From assembly GCA_017511205.1 (NCBI GenBank), contig JAFWLE010000009.1, positions 1 through 64,000 of the forward strand: DNA of 64,000 nt, given 5' to 3'. The notes under the pieces are model-generated. The model saw only the letters and a list, made by a program, of their open reading frames with translations, did no database searches and was not told the DNA's origin. The position numbers and the translations under genes are program-made. Origin of the DNA: Candidatus Saccharimonadota bacterium (GTDB lineage Bacteria > Patescibacteriota > Saccharimonadia > Saccharimonadales > Saccharimonadaceae). Shown one piece after another: positions 7,046-17,134 of this stretch (position 1 is its first letter; each line of letters begins with the position of its first letter).

Positions 7046-10000
7046 CTAGCCAATTTGCTTCATGATTTTATCGGTTTCTTCCAAGATGGCTATTATTTTT
7101 TCGTAATGTATTATGTCATCAGCATTTAATTCTCTGCCTTTTCGGTCCTTCAACCATTTTTGTGCCGTCTGGTAACCGCCGATAAAGAAATTCCATGCCA
7201 ATTCAGAGACATTATCAAAATACTGTGTTTTATTGATATAAACTTTCTTATTATCATAACTTATCTTCTCTACAATATTATCTCCATCAACTGGAAAAGT
7301 AACTTTTGATTTCGGCACATCGTGCATCAAATGAAGTTCACGAAGCTTGCGCCCTAATGGCATTAACCGTTTAAAATCTTTCTCATTTGGAATCGGCACC
7401 CGTGGAAAATCAATTTTCAAAAACTCTTTATATTTTTTAAGATAACTTGGTGAGTTCAAAATTGCGTAAATGTAATCAAAAATATCGTCAGGAGATTTAT
7501 CGCCGATTTTTTGAGTAATTTTCTTAAATTCATCTAAATTAAAATTAGGAGTCTTGGTGCCGTCAGAATGAAAAACGTATAAAGGAGCAACCGAATCAGC
7601 ACTAGACATACCTGGACGAGAAAAAGTTCTTTCGTTTGAAACATATTCCGATACTCCCGCTGCTGTCCCCCTAGGTTCTATATGCCCTCTCATATAAATC
7701 AATCCGACATTCTTATGTCCTACCAGATTATTCATAGTCTGGCTTCGCGGCCAGGCCGCGAAGCCAGACGAAACTTGAGAATAATACGTCCATCGAATGT
7801 CGAAAAGGCTATGCCAAGCAGTTTGAATTACTCTTTCCTCATCAACACTATCACCTACATCTTCTTTCATCCCTCTATAATAATGATTTCTTCCGTCCTT
7901 TAATTTATATTTCTCTCGATATTCTCCCTCCGATAGCTCAATCAAATCTTCAACTACCTTTATGATATCTTTTCTATCAAAACATATTTGAGAATCTGCT
8001 GCACCACAACGAAATCCGCTAGATTTGTTAACAAACAAATCATTTACACTAACACCATCCATATACTCTTCTATCAAACCTTCGTCTTTTGGCACAAAGA
8101 AATAATTTGGCGCACTATACTTTACCAATTTAAACTTCGGCCCATCACTATTTAGCGCATTAAATTTTACTTTTCTAGAACCGTACAATTCTGAATGATA
8201 GACTTTTCCAAGGACATCATTATGCTTTTTGCTTCTTATTGCAACAATGATAGCTACTCCTTGCTGAATATCAAAAACATTTTGATCTGGTGACCCATCT
8301 GGCGAAACCTCTTTTTTCTTAGAATTACCATGCAAGTCCAAAATATAAATTTTGTCAAAAGTCCTCAATAAATGCTCACGCATTCTACGATGTGTAATTC
8401 CATCTATATAAGAATTATTCGTAATCATTGCGACAATACCTTTACCATTCTTTTCTATCATATTTTCCGAAAAACGAATAAACTTAATATAGTCATCATC
8501 CAAATTAATCTTTCGTTCTCCCAAATTCTTTTTATAATCAACAATTAAATTCTGTATAAATTTTGATCTATTACTACTGCTCACACTATAAGGCGGATTA
8601 CCCATCACCACCATCACCGGCAAATCATTTTTTACTTCTGCCGCCAAATTAGACTCTTCTGCTACAACCTTAGTCAAACCAAGTAGCGCAAATAGCGGTA
8701 AATCGTTTTCTATACCTTCAGTTAAAGTGTTGGTAAGGAATACTCTTAAACGAGATTTTAATGACTTAGCGCCAAGCTCAGAAAGGGTCATACCTAATTT
8801 AAGGTGTGCAATTGTATACGGCGTCATCATCAACTCAAAACCATTAAACCTCGGCAGAATATTATCATTTACGTACGAATTCCAAAGACCTTTTTGGTTC
8901 TCAAATTTCTCACTATAAATATATTTAATTGACTCGTTTAAAAATGTCGCTGTTCCAACCGCCGGATCAAGAATTTGGACCATTGGAATATCCTCAGTTT
9001 TTTCATAGGCCACCTTAGAACGTGTAGTTTTGCCAGTTTGATACGGATCGACTTTATGGGTATATCTTATCTTCTTATTACTCGCAATTCCATCTGCAAT
9101 ACCAAAATCTTCTTTCAACACCTTATCTACCATTCGCACAATATAGCGAACGACTGGCGTAGGCGTATAATAGGCCCCCATTTTTTTACGAAGCTCAGCA
9201 TCGTAATTCGCCAAAAAGTCTTCATAGAAATGAATGATTGGGTCTTTTTCGTCATCACCTTCTTTATCAAGTTTCAAATGTTTATGCACAATCGTTTTAA
9301 TATCAGACACTGCAAAAATCTCACACAATTCATCCACAATATAACTAAGTGATTTATTAAAATTTGCACCAGCAATATGATCAAAGAATTCGCGAAGGAA
9401 AGGATTTGTTACTGGAACTAAATCTCTTGCTTCGGCTCTAGTAAAATTATCGGGAGTATCATCATTATAACGAGCAGTAAATAAACCATAAACCAACGTT
9501 TGTGCATACATGTCGGCAAATTGATTCTCGGTTAAATCCGTAACTAAAAGTTTTTTCATCATCTCATAGATTTTTTCAATTTCCGGATCAGAATGTTTTT
9601 CAAAAATTGATTTGATATTATCACGAATTCTCCGAGCTTTACCGCCCATAATTTCTGCTAATCGTTTACCGCTAGTAATCGATTCTGGCGTCAATTCAAA
9701 AAAAGCCAAAAGCTCATCAGCCAATTTATTATAGTTATTTACATATAGATCCGTTATCGTGTTAGTCTTTTTATCATACTTACCAATTTTTATTTCAAAA
9801 TACTTTACACCATTCCGAAAAAATCTAAAATCTAAATTATTAGTCAAGAAAATGTTTTTATAGCCCCTATATCTCTCCATTTGTTTTGATTTTTCGATTT
9901 CATCAAGGTTTTTATCAATATCTTTCATCTCAGCATAACCAAGAATCAAATCTTTGTTTTTATCTCCAAGAAAAATAAAATCAGGCGCACCATACTTACT

Positions 10001-10153
10001 TTGTTTTGGCTCGTTAACTGACCTTACCTTATCAATATTTGAAAAAAGGTCCTTAAAAGCAGGACGATAAGAATGCTCAGTCGTCTGACCAGTAGCAAGT
10101 TCGCCCTCCACAGAATGTACAAACTTTTCAACATCATTTACTGTAATTGTCAT
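7046..10153 (-). CDS. Type IIG-like restriction-modification enzyme (N6-adenine methylase fused to nuclease)
   Basis: A single 1035-residue polypeptide. Residues 57-77 hold a PD...E-x-K nuclease signature (Pro57-Asp58, Glu75, Lys77). Motif X (GAYYTPTPVVRYIVR, 326-340), motif I for S-adenosylmethionine (LDPAVGTATFL, 395-405) and motif IV NPPYSV (519-524) define an N6-adenine methylase. The C-terminal 350 residues would recognise the target and resemble the ISP-type specificity region. No helicase motifs are present, which separates it from full type ISP enzymes. GGAGGAG lies 5 nt before the ATG. It has no separate partner gene here, so it should act alone on foreign DNA. Confidence 0.85.
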   Translation of the reverse strand: MTITVNDVEKFVHSVEGELATGQTTEHSYRPAFKDLFSNIDKVRSVNEPKQSKYGAPDFIFLGDKNKDLILGYAEMKDIDKNLDEIEKSKQMERYRGYKNIFLTNNLDFRFFRNGVKYFEIKIGKYDKKTNTITDLYVNNYNKLADELLAFFELTPESITSGKRLAEIMGGKARRIRDNIKSIFEKHSDPEIEKIYEMMKKLLVTDLTENQFADMYAQTLVYGLFTARYNDDTPDNFTRAEARDLVPVTNPFLREFFDHIAGANFNKSLSYIVDELCEIFAVSDIKTIVHKHLKLDKEGDDEKDPIIHFYEDFLANYDAELRKKMGAYYTPTPVVRYIVRMVDKVLKEDFGIADGIASNKKIRYTHKVDPYQTGKTTRSKVAYEKTEDIPMVQILDPAVGTATFLNESIKYIYSEKFENQKGLWNSYVNDNILPRFNGFELMMTPYTIAHLKLGMTLSELGAKSLKSRLRVFLTNTLTEGIENDLPLFALLGLTKVVAEESNLAAEVKNDLPVMVVMGNPPYSVSSSNRSKFIQNLIVDYKKNLGERKINLDDDYIKFIRFSENMIEKNGKGIVAMITNNSYIDGITHRRMREHLLRTFDKIYILDLHGNSKKKEVSPDGSPDQNVFDIQQGVAIIVAIRSKKHNDVLGKVYHSELYGSRKVKFNALNSDGPKFKLVKYSAPNYFFVPKDEGLIEEYMDGVSVNDLFVNKSSGFRCGAADSQICFDRKDIIKVVEDLIELSEGEYREKYKLKDGRNHYYRGMKEDVGDSVDEERVIQTAWHSLFDIRWTYYSQVSSGFAAWPRSQTMNNLVGHKNVGLIYMRGHIEPRGTAAGVSEYVSNERTFSRPGMSSADSVAPLYVFHSDGTKTPNFNLDEFKKITQKIGDKSPDDIFDYIYAILNSPSYLKKYKEFLKIDFPRVPIPNEKDFKRLMPLGRKLRELHLMHDVPKSKVTFPVDGDNIVEKISYDNKKVYINKTQYFDNVSELAWNFFIGGYQTAQKWLKDRKGRELNADDIIHYEKIIAILEETDKIMKQIG

Positions 10154-10317
10154 GTCTACTCCTCCAGATTATTATATCACAAGAGACCACGAAAGAATGG
10201 CACCAAAACAAATACTTGATTTTAAAACAATTCAATATTATAATAACCACCAACGAGGACAGGACCTGCATTGGATATATGCGGGACACCCACCGCCCTC
10301 TTTTTATCCCCCAGTTA
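10154..10317. other. Intergenic region upstream of the restriction-modification gene
   Basis: A minus-strand TATAAT near 10170-10175 is a likely -10 for the restriction-modification gene; a good -35 is not seen. No other convincing feature was found. Confidence 0.35.
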
Positions 10318-10785
10318 TTAATAAATCACCCTCTCCGACTTCTTATATTCCTTAAATAGCTCCAAGCATTCTTCTCGCTCTTTTTGTTCTAGTAGACTCC
10401 CATATAATTTATCATCTCGATCCAGCAGTTTATCAATCTTATCGTCCCGAAACCCAATTTCTTCATTGTCCTTCAAACTGCAACCGTAATATACCTTATC
10501 AATATTCGCCCACAAAATCGCCGCTAGGCACATCCCACACGGCTCACCCGTCGTGTAAATCTGACATCCTGACAAATCGTACGTCTGAAGTTTCTGTTCC
10601 GCTTTCCTAATCGCGTCAATTTCGCCGTGGCAAGTCGAATCGTTATTTTTCAGCACCTGATTATGACCCGAAGCCACCACTTCGCCATCTCTCACAATCA
10701 CCGCGCCAAACGGCCCCCCATCACCATTCAAAAACCCCTTTCTAGCCTCACTGACAGCAATTTCCATAAATTCTTTCTTATACAT
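10318..10785 (-). CDS. Cytidine/guanine deaminase-family enzyme
   Basis: A 155-residue zinc hydrolase. His53-Gly-Glu55 (CHGEI) and Pro-Cys83-x-x-Cys86 (EPCGMC) are the zinc and catalytic residues of the CDA superfamily. The GGPFGAVIV start and the C-terminal extension ending in an aromatic residue are most like GuaD-type guanine deaminases (guanine to xanthine). The first motif is HGE where GuaD usually has HAE, so another small-molecule deaminase is possible. The start is ATG 10785, preceded by AAGGAGGAGAG; an alternative at 10809 overlaps this site. Confidence 0.75.
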   Translation of the reverse strand: MYKKEFMEIAVSEARKGFLNGDGGPFGAVIVRDGEVVASGHNQVLKNNDSTCHGEIDAIRKAEQKLQTYDLSGCQIYTTGEPCGMCLAAILWANIDKVYYGCSLKDNEEIGFRDDKIDKLLDRDDKLYGSLLEQKEREECLELFKEYKKSERVIY

Positions 10786-10840
10786 ATCAAAAACTCTCCT
10801 CCTTATCACTTACCAATATTATATCACTTCATCTTTTACC

Positions 10841-11575
10841 TTACACCAAGGTTTCTTTATTATCCGCTTCACTTACCGCTGTTTTTCTCATCTTTTTCAG
10901 CATTTCTTTTTCTTCCGGCTCTACTCGGTACGAATCGCAAACCTTCGAAATCGTTTTATTAAACGTCCACTTCGGTAAACTCGACGCCACCAAATACCCA
11001 GTAGTCGCCGCTGGAAATTTAATAAAACATTCCGCAAGCAGCCACGCTATCGCCATCCGCACATAATACTCTTTGCGACTCGCCAATCTTTCCACTCTGT
11101 CAAATATCACATTCAAATAATCAGAGTCCACGTAGCCAACTTTCAAAAGCACCAACCCCGCTCTTACCGAAAACTCCGCTTTGCTTTCAATCAGCTTATC
11201 AATCTTAGAGTCTAAGAATTCTTCCCGATGCTTTTTAATTAGTTTCGAAACTCCCGAGCAAAAAATATCGCACGTACACCAATTATCAATATAAGAAATC
11301 TGCGAATCAAACTGCTCGAGCATCTCATTATAATTCAGTCGGCAAATCAGCATTCCCCGCGCCAACACTTCTTCAATCGCAATCGGCTCTATTTTGATAA
11401 ACTCCGAGATTTTATCCTTCGGTACTCTTCCAACAATCTCCCGAATCTTCGGAATTCTCACCCCAATGAACGGCCTCTCGCTAAAAATTCCCTTCATCGC
11501 AAATTCGCGATACTCTTCATCCGACTCACCAGCAAGCTCAGTTCTTAAATCCTGGTATTTATTTATTTCATTCAT
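10841..11575 (-). CDS. AlkD-like DNA alkylation repair protein
   Basis: A 244-residue all-helical protein of the HEAT-like DNA alkylation repair family. The FIGVRIPKIREI segment near residue 37 and the IDNWCTCDIFC motif near residue 98 are typical, and paired helices follow (AEFSVRAGLVLLK, EYYVRMAIAWLLAEC). AlkD proteins excise bulky N3/N7 alkylpurines without base flipping. The start overlaps the stop of the metallo-hydrolase gene by 8 nt, so the two are translationally coupled. Confidence 0.8.
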   Translation of the reverse strand: MNEINKYQDLRTELAGESDEEYREFAMKGIFSERPFIGVRIPKIREIVGRVPKDKISEFIKIEPIAIEEVLARGMLICRLNYNEMLEQFDSQISYIDNWCTCDIFCSGVSKLIKKHREEFLDSKIDKLIESKAEFSVRAGLVLLKVGYVDSDYLNVIFDRVERLASRKEYYVRMAIAWLLAECFIKFPAATTGYLVASSLPKWTFNKTISKVCDSYRVEPEEKEMLKKMRKTAVSEADNKETLV

Positions 11576-12134
11576 TTTGCATTACTTTGACTTTATCAGA
11601 AATTCCAGCCTCTTCGCAAAGTTTCAAAAACTCATCCACCATAGCAATTTCCGGATACCCAGAATTATCAGTTCGATAATGCATCGGTATAATACACTTC
11701 GGCTGTGCAGCCTCACAAATTTTCACCGCAGTTGAAGCATCAATCGTATAATACCCACCCACCGGAATCAGTAAATAATCCGCATCCGAAATTGCACTAA
11801 GCTGTGAGCCATTAGGAAAATGCCCTAAATCCCCCAGATGCACCAATTTCTCGCCCGTGTTAGAAGTAACCACAAATATCGTATTTGGGCCTCTAAGCTC
11901 ACCCTGCTTATCATCATGCCAGCACGCCACTTCGTTAATCTCCAAATCACACGGCTCGCCATTAATCTCTACGCACTCCACTCCACTATGGTCTGGATGC
12001 TCATGCGTACAAATCACTTTCGCCGCCGATGTCCGAAGCGGCAAAAGTCCCGGCACCGACCCATCTTTATATGGGTCAATCACCAGCTTATCATCTAGTC
12101 TAAAACACGAATGCCCTAAATACTCAATTTTCAT
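11568..12134 (-). CDS. UlaG-like metallo-beta-lactamase-fold hydrolase
   Basis: A 188-residue protein with the family start MKIEYLGHSCF, the metal motif THEHPDH (His44, His46, Asp48, His49), GDLGH (about residue 108-112) and a late PMHY. This is the small MBL-fold subclass that includes UlaG-type lactonases and uncharacterised hydrolases. The substrate cannot be inferred. ATG 12134 comes 2 nt after the TAA of the zinc-ribbon gene, so that start is preferred over an in-frame ATG upstream. Confidence 0.8.
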   Translation of the reverse strand: MKIEYLGHSCFRLDDKLVIDPYKDGSVPGLLPLRTSAAKVICTHEHPDHSGVECVEINGEPCDLEINEVACWHDDKQGELRGPNTIFVVTSNTGEKLVHLGDLGHFPNGSQLSAISDADYLLIPVGGYYTIDASTAVKICEAAQPKCIIPMHYRTDNSGYPEIAMVDEFLKLCEEAGISDKVKVMQNE

Positions 12135-12136
12135 CG

Positions 12137-12397
12137 TTACGCTGCTTTCTTCCACCTTTTGAGTGTCGGGAACACTTTTTTACAGTATTCTCGCATCTCA
12201 TCATTCGTCATCCCCGCTTGCTCACCAAATTGCGCACATTTCTCAATATATTCTTCCATCGTACACTTATCAATGAATTCGCCTTTATCGTAACACCATT
12301 TACAATAGTCTTCTGAGACGCTCCCGTCTGCATTTGTGCCTAACATGTCTTCCGACGTTAGCGGCATTGCACAACTTTGACAAATTTTTCCTTCCAT
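12137..12397 (-). CDS. Small zinc-ribbon protein
   Basis: An 86-residue protein beginning KICQSCAMPL and continuing to DYCKWCYDKGEF; the CxxC pairs match the putative zinc-ribbon family PF12674. The helical C-terminus carries a Met-rich AGMTNDEMREYC segment. Function unknown. AGGAGG-like sequence precedes the ATG. It heads a tight three-gene unit with the MBL-fold hydrolase and AlkD-like genes. Confidence 0.7.
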   Translation of the reverse strand: MEGKICQSCAMPLTSEDMLGTNADGSVSEDYCKWCYDKGEFIDKCTMEEYIEKCAQFGEQAGMTNDEMREYCKKVFPTLKRWKKAA

Positions 12398-12428
12398 CTT
12401 TCCTCCTTTTTATAATTCTATTATACCG

Positions 12429-12677
12429 CTAACTTTTCTTACTTTTAATATCCTGTAATTCAAACCGGTACTTTTGTCTCTCTTCCGGATATTTTTTGTG
12501 GTCCACCTCACTCAAAAACATCTTAAGTGGCCTCACCCATAGTAAATTCTCACCGTAAAGCGCCCGGTAAACCACCATTTCTTCCTTAGTTTCAGAATCA
12601 AAAGCTAAGTCCTCCACGATGTATAAATCCCCCTTGAAATGTTTATATACACCGTGAACGACAATTTCCCGTTTCAT
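12429..12677 (-). CDS. DUF1653 protein
   Basis: An 82-residue protein fitting DUF1653: [17 protein letters not shown], then [23 protein letters not shown]. Function unknown; members are common small cytosolic proteins. It begins 7 nt after the RNase Y stop without a clear ribosome site, so translation probably depends on the upstream gene. Confidence 0.75.
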   Translation of the reverse strand: MKREIVVHGVYKHFKGDLYIVEDLAFDSETKEEMVVYRALYGENLLWVRPLKMFLSEVDHKKYPEERQKYRFELQDIKSKKS

Positions 12678-12684
12678 AGTTAAC

Positions 12685-14202
12685 TTACTTTGCGTATTCT
12701 ACAGCACGAGTTTCCCGAATCACATTCACCTTGATGATACCAGGATACGACATCGTCGCTTCAATCTTATTTGCAATATCGCGTGCTAGTTTCAAAGCTG
12801 AAAGATCATCAATCTGCTTTGGTTCCACAATTACCCGAATCTCACGTCCTGCTGAAATTGCGTAAGCCTTGTCAATTCCTGTAAATGAAGTAGCAATGTT
12901 CTCAAGATCTCGCATTCTTTCTGCAAAGTTCTCTGCTGAGATATTACGCGCCCCTGGCCGTGCTGCACTCATCGCATCACAAATCTTCACGATGATTGCT
13001 TCTGGCGTAGTCGGCTCAATATCGTTGTGATGAGCCGCAATCGCATGCACCACCTCATCGCTCATACCATACTTCTTTGCGAGTTCTGCACCAATATCGG
13101 CATGCTTACCTTCAATTTTGTGCGTCACCGCCTTGCCCATGTCATGGAGTAAGGCTGCGGTTTTAGCGACTCTTTTATCTGCACCAATTTCTTCTGCAAT
13201 CATACCGGCCACATGTGCCATTTCAATTGAATGAAGTAGCACATTCTGCCCATACGAAGTCCTAAACTTAAGCTCACCTAAAAGATGCAAAATCTCGCGT
13301 GGAATTCCTACTACTCCTACTTCACGCGCCGCATCTTCGCCAGCCCGCACCACTTCCTTTTCAATTTCTTTCTCCGCTTTCGCTACTGACTCCTCAATCG
13401 ATGATGGATTAATTCTTCCGTCTTTCATTAGTCTTTCTAGAGCATATCTTGCTACTTGTCGTCGAATTGGGTCAAACGAAGAAAGCACCACCATCCCAGG
13501 CGTATCATCCACTAGAATATCTACACCAGTCGCTCTTTGCAGAGACTGAATATTACGTCCTTCCTTACCAATAATCCGGCCCTTCATATCGTCATCTGGA
13601 AGTTTCAAAGCCGTAATAGTCCGGTCTGCCGTCACCTCAGAAGACATTCTTTCCATCGCGGTGAGTAGCATCGCTTGCGCCGTCTCGTCAATGTCTTGTT
13701 TAATTTCCTTTTGCTCTTTTACAATTAGTCCTGCCAAATCTTCCTTGATGTCGTTCTCTGTCATCTTCATCAACTTGTCACGCGCATCCGCTTTCGATAG
13801 TCCAGCAATCTTTTCCAACTTCTCGTGCTGTTTCGTCCGGATATCCCGCACTTCGTTTTTCAAATCATCTAGCTCTTTTTCTTCCTTATTGAGCTTCTCA
13901 GTCTTCTTTTCTAGCTGATCTAGCTTCGCATCCAAAGTCGTTTCTCGCTCTGCCAAACGATTCTCGGTCTTTTTCCATTCTTTACGACGATCATTTTCTT
14001 CAATTTGATTTTTCTCGGTGATTTCCGCCGCTTCTTTTTTAGCACTTAAAACTATATCCGATGCCTCTCTTTTTGCCTTTCGCACCAAATCGTCAGCTTT
14101 ATCCTTCCCACCCTTTTCGTTTTTCTTATTGTACGCAAAAATTCCGCCTGCACCAGCACATATGCCAGCCACTGCGGCAATTATTGGGATCACAATCTCC
14201 AT
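12685..14202 (-). CDS. rny: Ribonuclease Y
   Basis: A 505-residue membrane-anchored endoribonuclease that starts mRNA decay. An N-terminal helix (2-24) is followed by a long charged coiled coil (30-160), a KH RNA-binding domain with [10 protein letters not shown] at 208-217, and an HD domain with His353-Asp354 (LLHDMGKA) and IAAHHND at 388-394. Length and order agree with the family. Expressed with the DUF1653 gene. The leader carries a hairpin (see 14226-14275). Confidence 0.95.
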   Translation of the reverse strand: MEIVIPIIAAVAGICAGAGGIFAYNKKNEKGGKDKADDLVRKAKREASDIVLSAKKEAAEITEKNQIEENDRRKEWKKTENRLAERETTLDAKLDQLEKKTEKLNKEEKELDDLKNEVRDIRTKQHEKLEKIAGLSKADARDKLMKMTENDIKEDLAGLIVKEQKEIKQDIDETAQAMLLTAMERMSSEVTADRTITALKLPDDDMKGRIIGKEGRNIQSLQRATGVDILVDDTPGMVVLSSFDPIRRQVARYALERLMKDGRINPSSIEESVAKAEKEIEKEVVRAGEDAAREVGVVGIPREILHLLGELKFRTSYGQNVLLHSIEMAHVAGMIAEEIGADKRVAKTAALLHDMGKAVTHKIEGKHADIGAELAKKYGMSDEVVHAIAAHHNDIEPTTPEAIIVKICDAMSAARPGARNISAENFAERMRDLENIATSFTGIDKAYAISAGREIRVIVEPKQIDDLSALKLARDIANKIEATMSYPGIIKVNVIRETRAVEYAK

Positions 14203-14225
14203 AAGTTCCCTTTCTAATTGTTTTT

Positions 14226-14275
14226 GCTGATATTTTTCTCTATATCAGCGGGTTAACAAATAACATCAAATTATA
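14226..14275 (-). promoter_or_regulatory. rny promoter and leader hairpin
   Basis: A minus-strand TATAAT at 14270-14275 gives a leader of about 60 nt. GCTGATAT (14226-14233) pairs with ATATCAGC (14242-14249), an 8-bp hairpin shortly before the ribosome site, which could tune RNase Y synthesis. The regulatory role is inference. Confidence 0.45.
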
Positions 14276-14336
14276 ATATTCCACCCTTAATTATACCACA
14301 AAATGGCAAAAAATTCCAAAATCTTAAAAGCCACGT

Positions 14337-15263
14337 TTATCCCCAAAAACCGTGCTTTTTGCTATTCTTAAACTCTTCCAAAAGTTCCTTCTGCTTGCGT
14401 GAAAGATTCTTCGGCGTTTCTACTACCACCGTCACAATATGTGGCCCTCTATCGCCATCACTTCTAAACGGCACCCCATGCCCAGATAGCTTGAATGGCG
14501 TACCAGATTGCGTCCCCGCTGGCACCTTCATATGAATCGGCCCATCTACCGTCAAAACTTCAATTTCACAGCCTAGTGCCGCATCTACCATACTAATATG
14601 TTCTTCTGATAGAATAATCGCACCTTCCCTTGTTAAAGATTTATGCGGTTTCACACGCACTCTCACATACAGATCTCCCGGCTCTGTCCCTTCCGCCGGC
14701 GCTGGACCGCCCTTACCGCGCAGTCTAATACTCATTCCATCATCAATTCCCGCCGGGATCTTAATCTTCATATCTTTTCCGTCCACCGAAACTCTTTTCG
14801 TGGTACCAAAAATCGCTTCTTCAAACGTCAAAGTCACATTCGTCTGATAATCCGCTCCTCTACGCGTCCTTCTGCCGCCCCCGCCAAAACCAAAGATATT
14901 TCCTAGAATGTCATCAAGTGGCGAACCGCCACCAAAATCAAAGTTAAACGTCTGCCCATTGAAGTTAAACGAACCACTCTGACCAAACGGATTTTCACCA
15001 CCACTATAGCCCCCAAACGGATTTCCTGCAGCTCCGCCTACACCTGCATGGCCGAATTGATCATACCGTGCTCGCTTCTGCTTATCAGATAGCACGTCAT
15101 GTGCTTCATTAATCTCCTTAAATTTCGCTTCCGCTTCCTTGTCCCCCGGATTTTTATCCGGATGGTACTTAATCGCGAGCTTCCGATAAGCCTTTTTAAT
15201 CTCATCATCTGACGCATTCTTTGATACGCCAAGAACTTCATAATAATCACGTTTACTAGCCAT
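14337..15263 (-). CDS. dnaJ: DnaJ/CbpA-type co-chaperone without zinc finger
   Basis: A 308-residue J-protein. The J domain occupies residues 5-70 with HPD at 34-36; a Gly/Phe-rich linker follows (75-135), then two beta-domains for client binding and a C-terminal dimerisation segment. The CxxCxGxG zinc repeats of type I DnaJ are absent, so it is type II (CbpA-like). It stimulates DnaK; no dnaK is in the window. The ATG at 15263 is required because the -10 box lies 6 nt upstream and a CIRCE operator covers the region above, so upstream start codons would precede the transcript. Confidence 0.9.
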   Translation of the reverse strand: MASKRDYYEVLGVSKNASDDEIKKAYRKLAIKYHPDKNPGDKEAEAKFKEINEAHDVLSDKQKRARYDQFGHAGVGGAAGNPFGGYSGGENPFGQSGSFNFNGQTFNFDFGGGSPLDDILGNIFGFGGGGRRTRRGADYQTNVTLTFEEAIFGTTKRVSVDGKDMKIKIPAGIDDGMSIRLRGKGGPAPAEGTEPGDLYVRVRVKPHKSLTREGAIILSEEHISMVDAALGCEIEVLTVDGPIHMKVPAGTQSGTPFKLSGHGVPFRSDGDRGPHIVTVVVETPKNLSRKQKELLEEFKNSKKHGFWG

Positions 15264-15269
15264 ATATCT

Positions 15270-15307
15270 ATTATATATTACTAGCACTCAAAACGCAAGA
15301 GTGCTAA
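15270..15307 (-). promoter_or_regulatory. CIRCE operator and promoter of dnaJ
   Basis: CTAGCACTC (15281-15289), 9 nt, GAGTGCTAA (15299-15307) form a CIRCE inverted repeat, the HrcA heat-shock repressor site. The minus-strand promoter is TTGCGT at 15293-15298, 17 nt, TATAAT at 15270-15275, so the operator covers the -35/spacer. Start of transcription falls at about the ATG. Confidence 0.9.
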
Positions 15308-15313
15308 TAAAAA

Positions 15314-17134
15314 TTATTTCTTCTGTTCTGGATTCGTCGTGATTAGCTCTTCCTCAGTTTCTGACGCAATAACTTGAATATGCACATGATTTTGCCCTGC
15401 AAAGAACAGCCCCTGCCCTACTGGGAAGTTCGCTAGCCTTTTCTTCTCCTCTTCCGTCAGTTTAAACACATCCGACAAAACGTCCACTGCCGAAGCCGAT
15501 TGTTTTAAAAGTAGCTGCATCGACGAGTTCCCTACAATTGCCCGACCCATCTTTGAACCCATGAAATCTTCCACATCCTGCGTAATCGTCGTAAGCCCTA
15601 GATAGTATTTACGTGCTCTCTTCGCTAGTGAGAACAAGAAATTCGCCGAATCTTCGTACTGCATCAATTGCCACGCCTCATCTACAATTAATAAGCGCTT
15701 CTTCTGCGATGCCCTCACGATATTCCAAATATGCGACAACACTATATACATCGCCACCGGACGAAGTTCTTCCTCTAGATCGCGAATGTTAAATACTACC
15801 ATTTGGTTATTAATATCAATGTTTGATTGTTGAGAGAAAATCCCTGCAAAAGTCCCCGTCGTGTATTTACGCAGTCTCTGCGCGAGTGACGGCCCCGACC
15901 CTTCCATATGAAGTAACGTATCGTACAAATTCATAATCGTGGGTGGTGTCGACTGATGTGTCAATGGGTCAGACGTAATACCAGCACGAGCATAAGTATC
16001 AATCAAAGCCTGATCTAGATCCGCTTCCTCATTAGCAGTCAAAGCTGGTACCACCTGTCCACCCGAAGAAACTTGGTTCCCACCTAACATCGTTCTAAAC
16101 AGCCCGTGTAAGGTCACAAGATTTGCGCGCAATGCATCGTTCGCATCCTCCGCGTCCACCACTTTAGGTAAGTCAAACGGATTAATCCTTACATCCGAAT
16201 TCAAAGACAATCTAATGTACGATCCGCCTACTGCATCACACAGCTTTTGATACTCATTCTCTGGATCAATAATAATGATTTCTGCCCCCACCATCATTGA
16301 ACGTAGCGCCTCTAGTTTTACCGTAAACGACTTACCGGCACCAGACTTCGCAAATACCACCATGTTCGCATTTTCAAGTGAAAATCGATCAAAGATTACC
16401 AAACCATTATTGTGCATATTCACACCATACAGAATCCCTTTATCCTGCGTGAGATCAGCCGAAGTAAACGGAAATGACGTAGAAATTGCGCCCGTATTCA
16501 TATTTCGCCGAATCTGTAATTGATCCGAGCATTGTGGCATCACCGAATTCAGCCCCTGCTCTTGCTGCGAATTTGCCACTTTCGAAAATACCATCATCTG
16601 CCCTAGGATCGTCTCAATCTTCTGCTGTACAAATTTCATCTCGTCCAGCGAATCTGTCCAAAGTGTAATATAAAGCCCAAATCGGAAAAATCTCTCCGCA
16701 CCTAGCTGTAATTGATCACGCAATTCCTCCGCATCATTAATTGCCGCTTCTAGCTCCGGATCACGCACTTTCCCCTTTTCGGCGTTCAAATTCATCGACG
16801 CTTCTAGCTGTGTCACCTTAGTCCGTAAATTTTTCATCACCACTGCCGACTCTACCGGGTAAATATACATCGATACATCTAAGACTTCATCAATATTAAT
16901 AATCGGTGATAGCCAACCTGTAAAAAGCGATCGCGGATAACCATAAACATACAAAGTCCGCCCGTATTTATTTCCTAGTCTGAAATAATCCGAATGAATT
17001 TCGATCGCTGACGGCGAAATTAAATCTCTAAGAGTATTAGTACCCTGTTCAAACGCCTGCTGAATTTCTGCCGCTTCCATCGCTTCTTTTTGCGCTGCCA
17101 GTTCTTCTGGCGTCAATTGCCTCTTTTTAGCCAT
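15314..17134 (-). CDS. virB4: VirB4-family type IV secretion ATPase
   Basis: A 606-residue cytoplasmic ATPase that powers pilus assembly or substrate transfer. The first 230 residues form the VirB4/TraC entry domain, then Walker A KSGAGKS at 263-269 and Walker B LLIVDEAWQLM near 455-465; the conserved late motif TTITQDVEDF follows. The ATG at 17134 is 8 nt inside the upstream gene with GGAGGGAG before it, indicating coupling. It belongs to the PrgI, TraC-like, VirB4 cluster. No relaxase or VirD4-type coupling protein is visible, so secretion or DNA uptake is as likely as conjugation. Confidence 0.85.
   Translation of the reverse strand: MAKKRQLTPEELAAQKEAMEAAEIQQAFEQGTNTLRDLISPSAIEIHSDYFRLGNKYGRTLYVYGYPRSLFTGWLSPIINIDEVLDVSMYIYPVESAVVMKNLRTKVTQLEASMNLNAEKGKVRDPELEAAINDAEELRDQLQLGAERFFRFGLYITLWTDSLDEMKFVQQKIETILGQMMVFSKVANSQQEQGLNSVMPQCSDQLQIRRNMNTGAISTSFPFTSADLTQDKGILYGVNMHNNGLVIFDRFSLENANMVVFAKSGAGKSFTVKLEALRSMMVGAEIIIIDPENEYQKLCDAVGGSYIRLSLNSDVRINPFDLPKVVDAEDANDALRANLVTLHGLFRTMLGGNQVSSGGQVVPALTANEEADLDQALIDTYARAGITSDPLTHQSTPPTIMNLYDTLLHMEGSGPSLAQRLRKYTTGTFAGIFSQQSNIDINNQMVVFNIRDLEEELRPVAMYIVLSHIWNIVRASQKKRLLIVDEAWQLMQYEDSANFLFSLAKRARKYYLGLTTITQDVEDFMGSKMGRAIVGNSSMQLLLKQSASAVDVLSDVFKLTEEEKKRLANFPVGQGLFFAGQNHVHIQVIASETEEELITTNPEQKK

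Noticed and set aside
10152-10355. 67-codon plus-strand frame between the deaminase and restriction genes
   Set aside because: No ribosome site, overlaps the ends of two real genes, and the peptide shows no recognisable domain.
15264-15287. Upstream in-frame GTG extension of dnaJ
   Set aside because: It would lie inside the CIRCE operator and ahead of the predicted transcription start.
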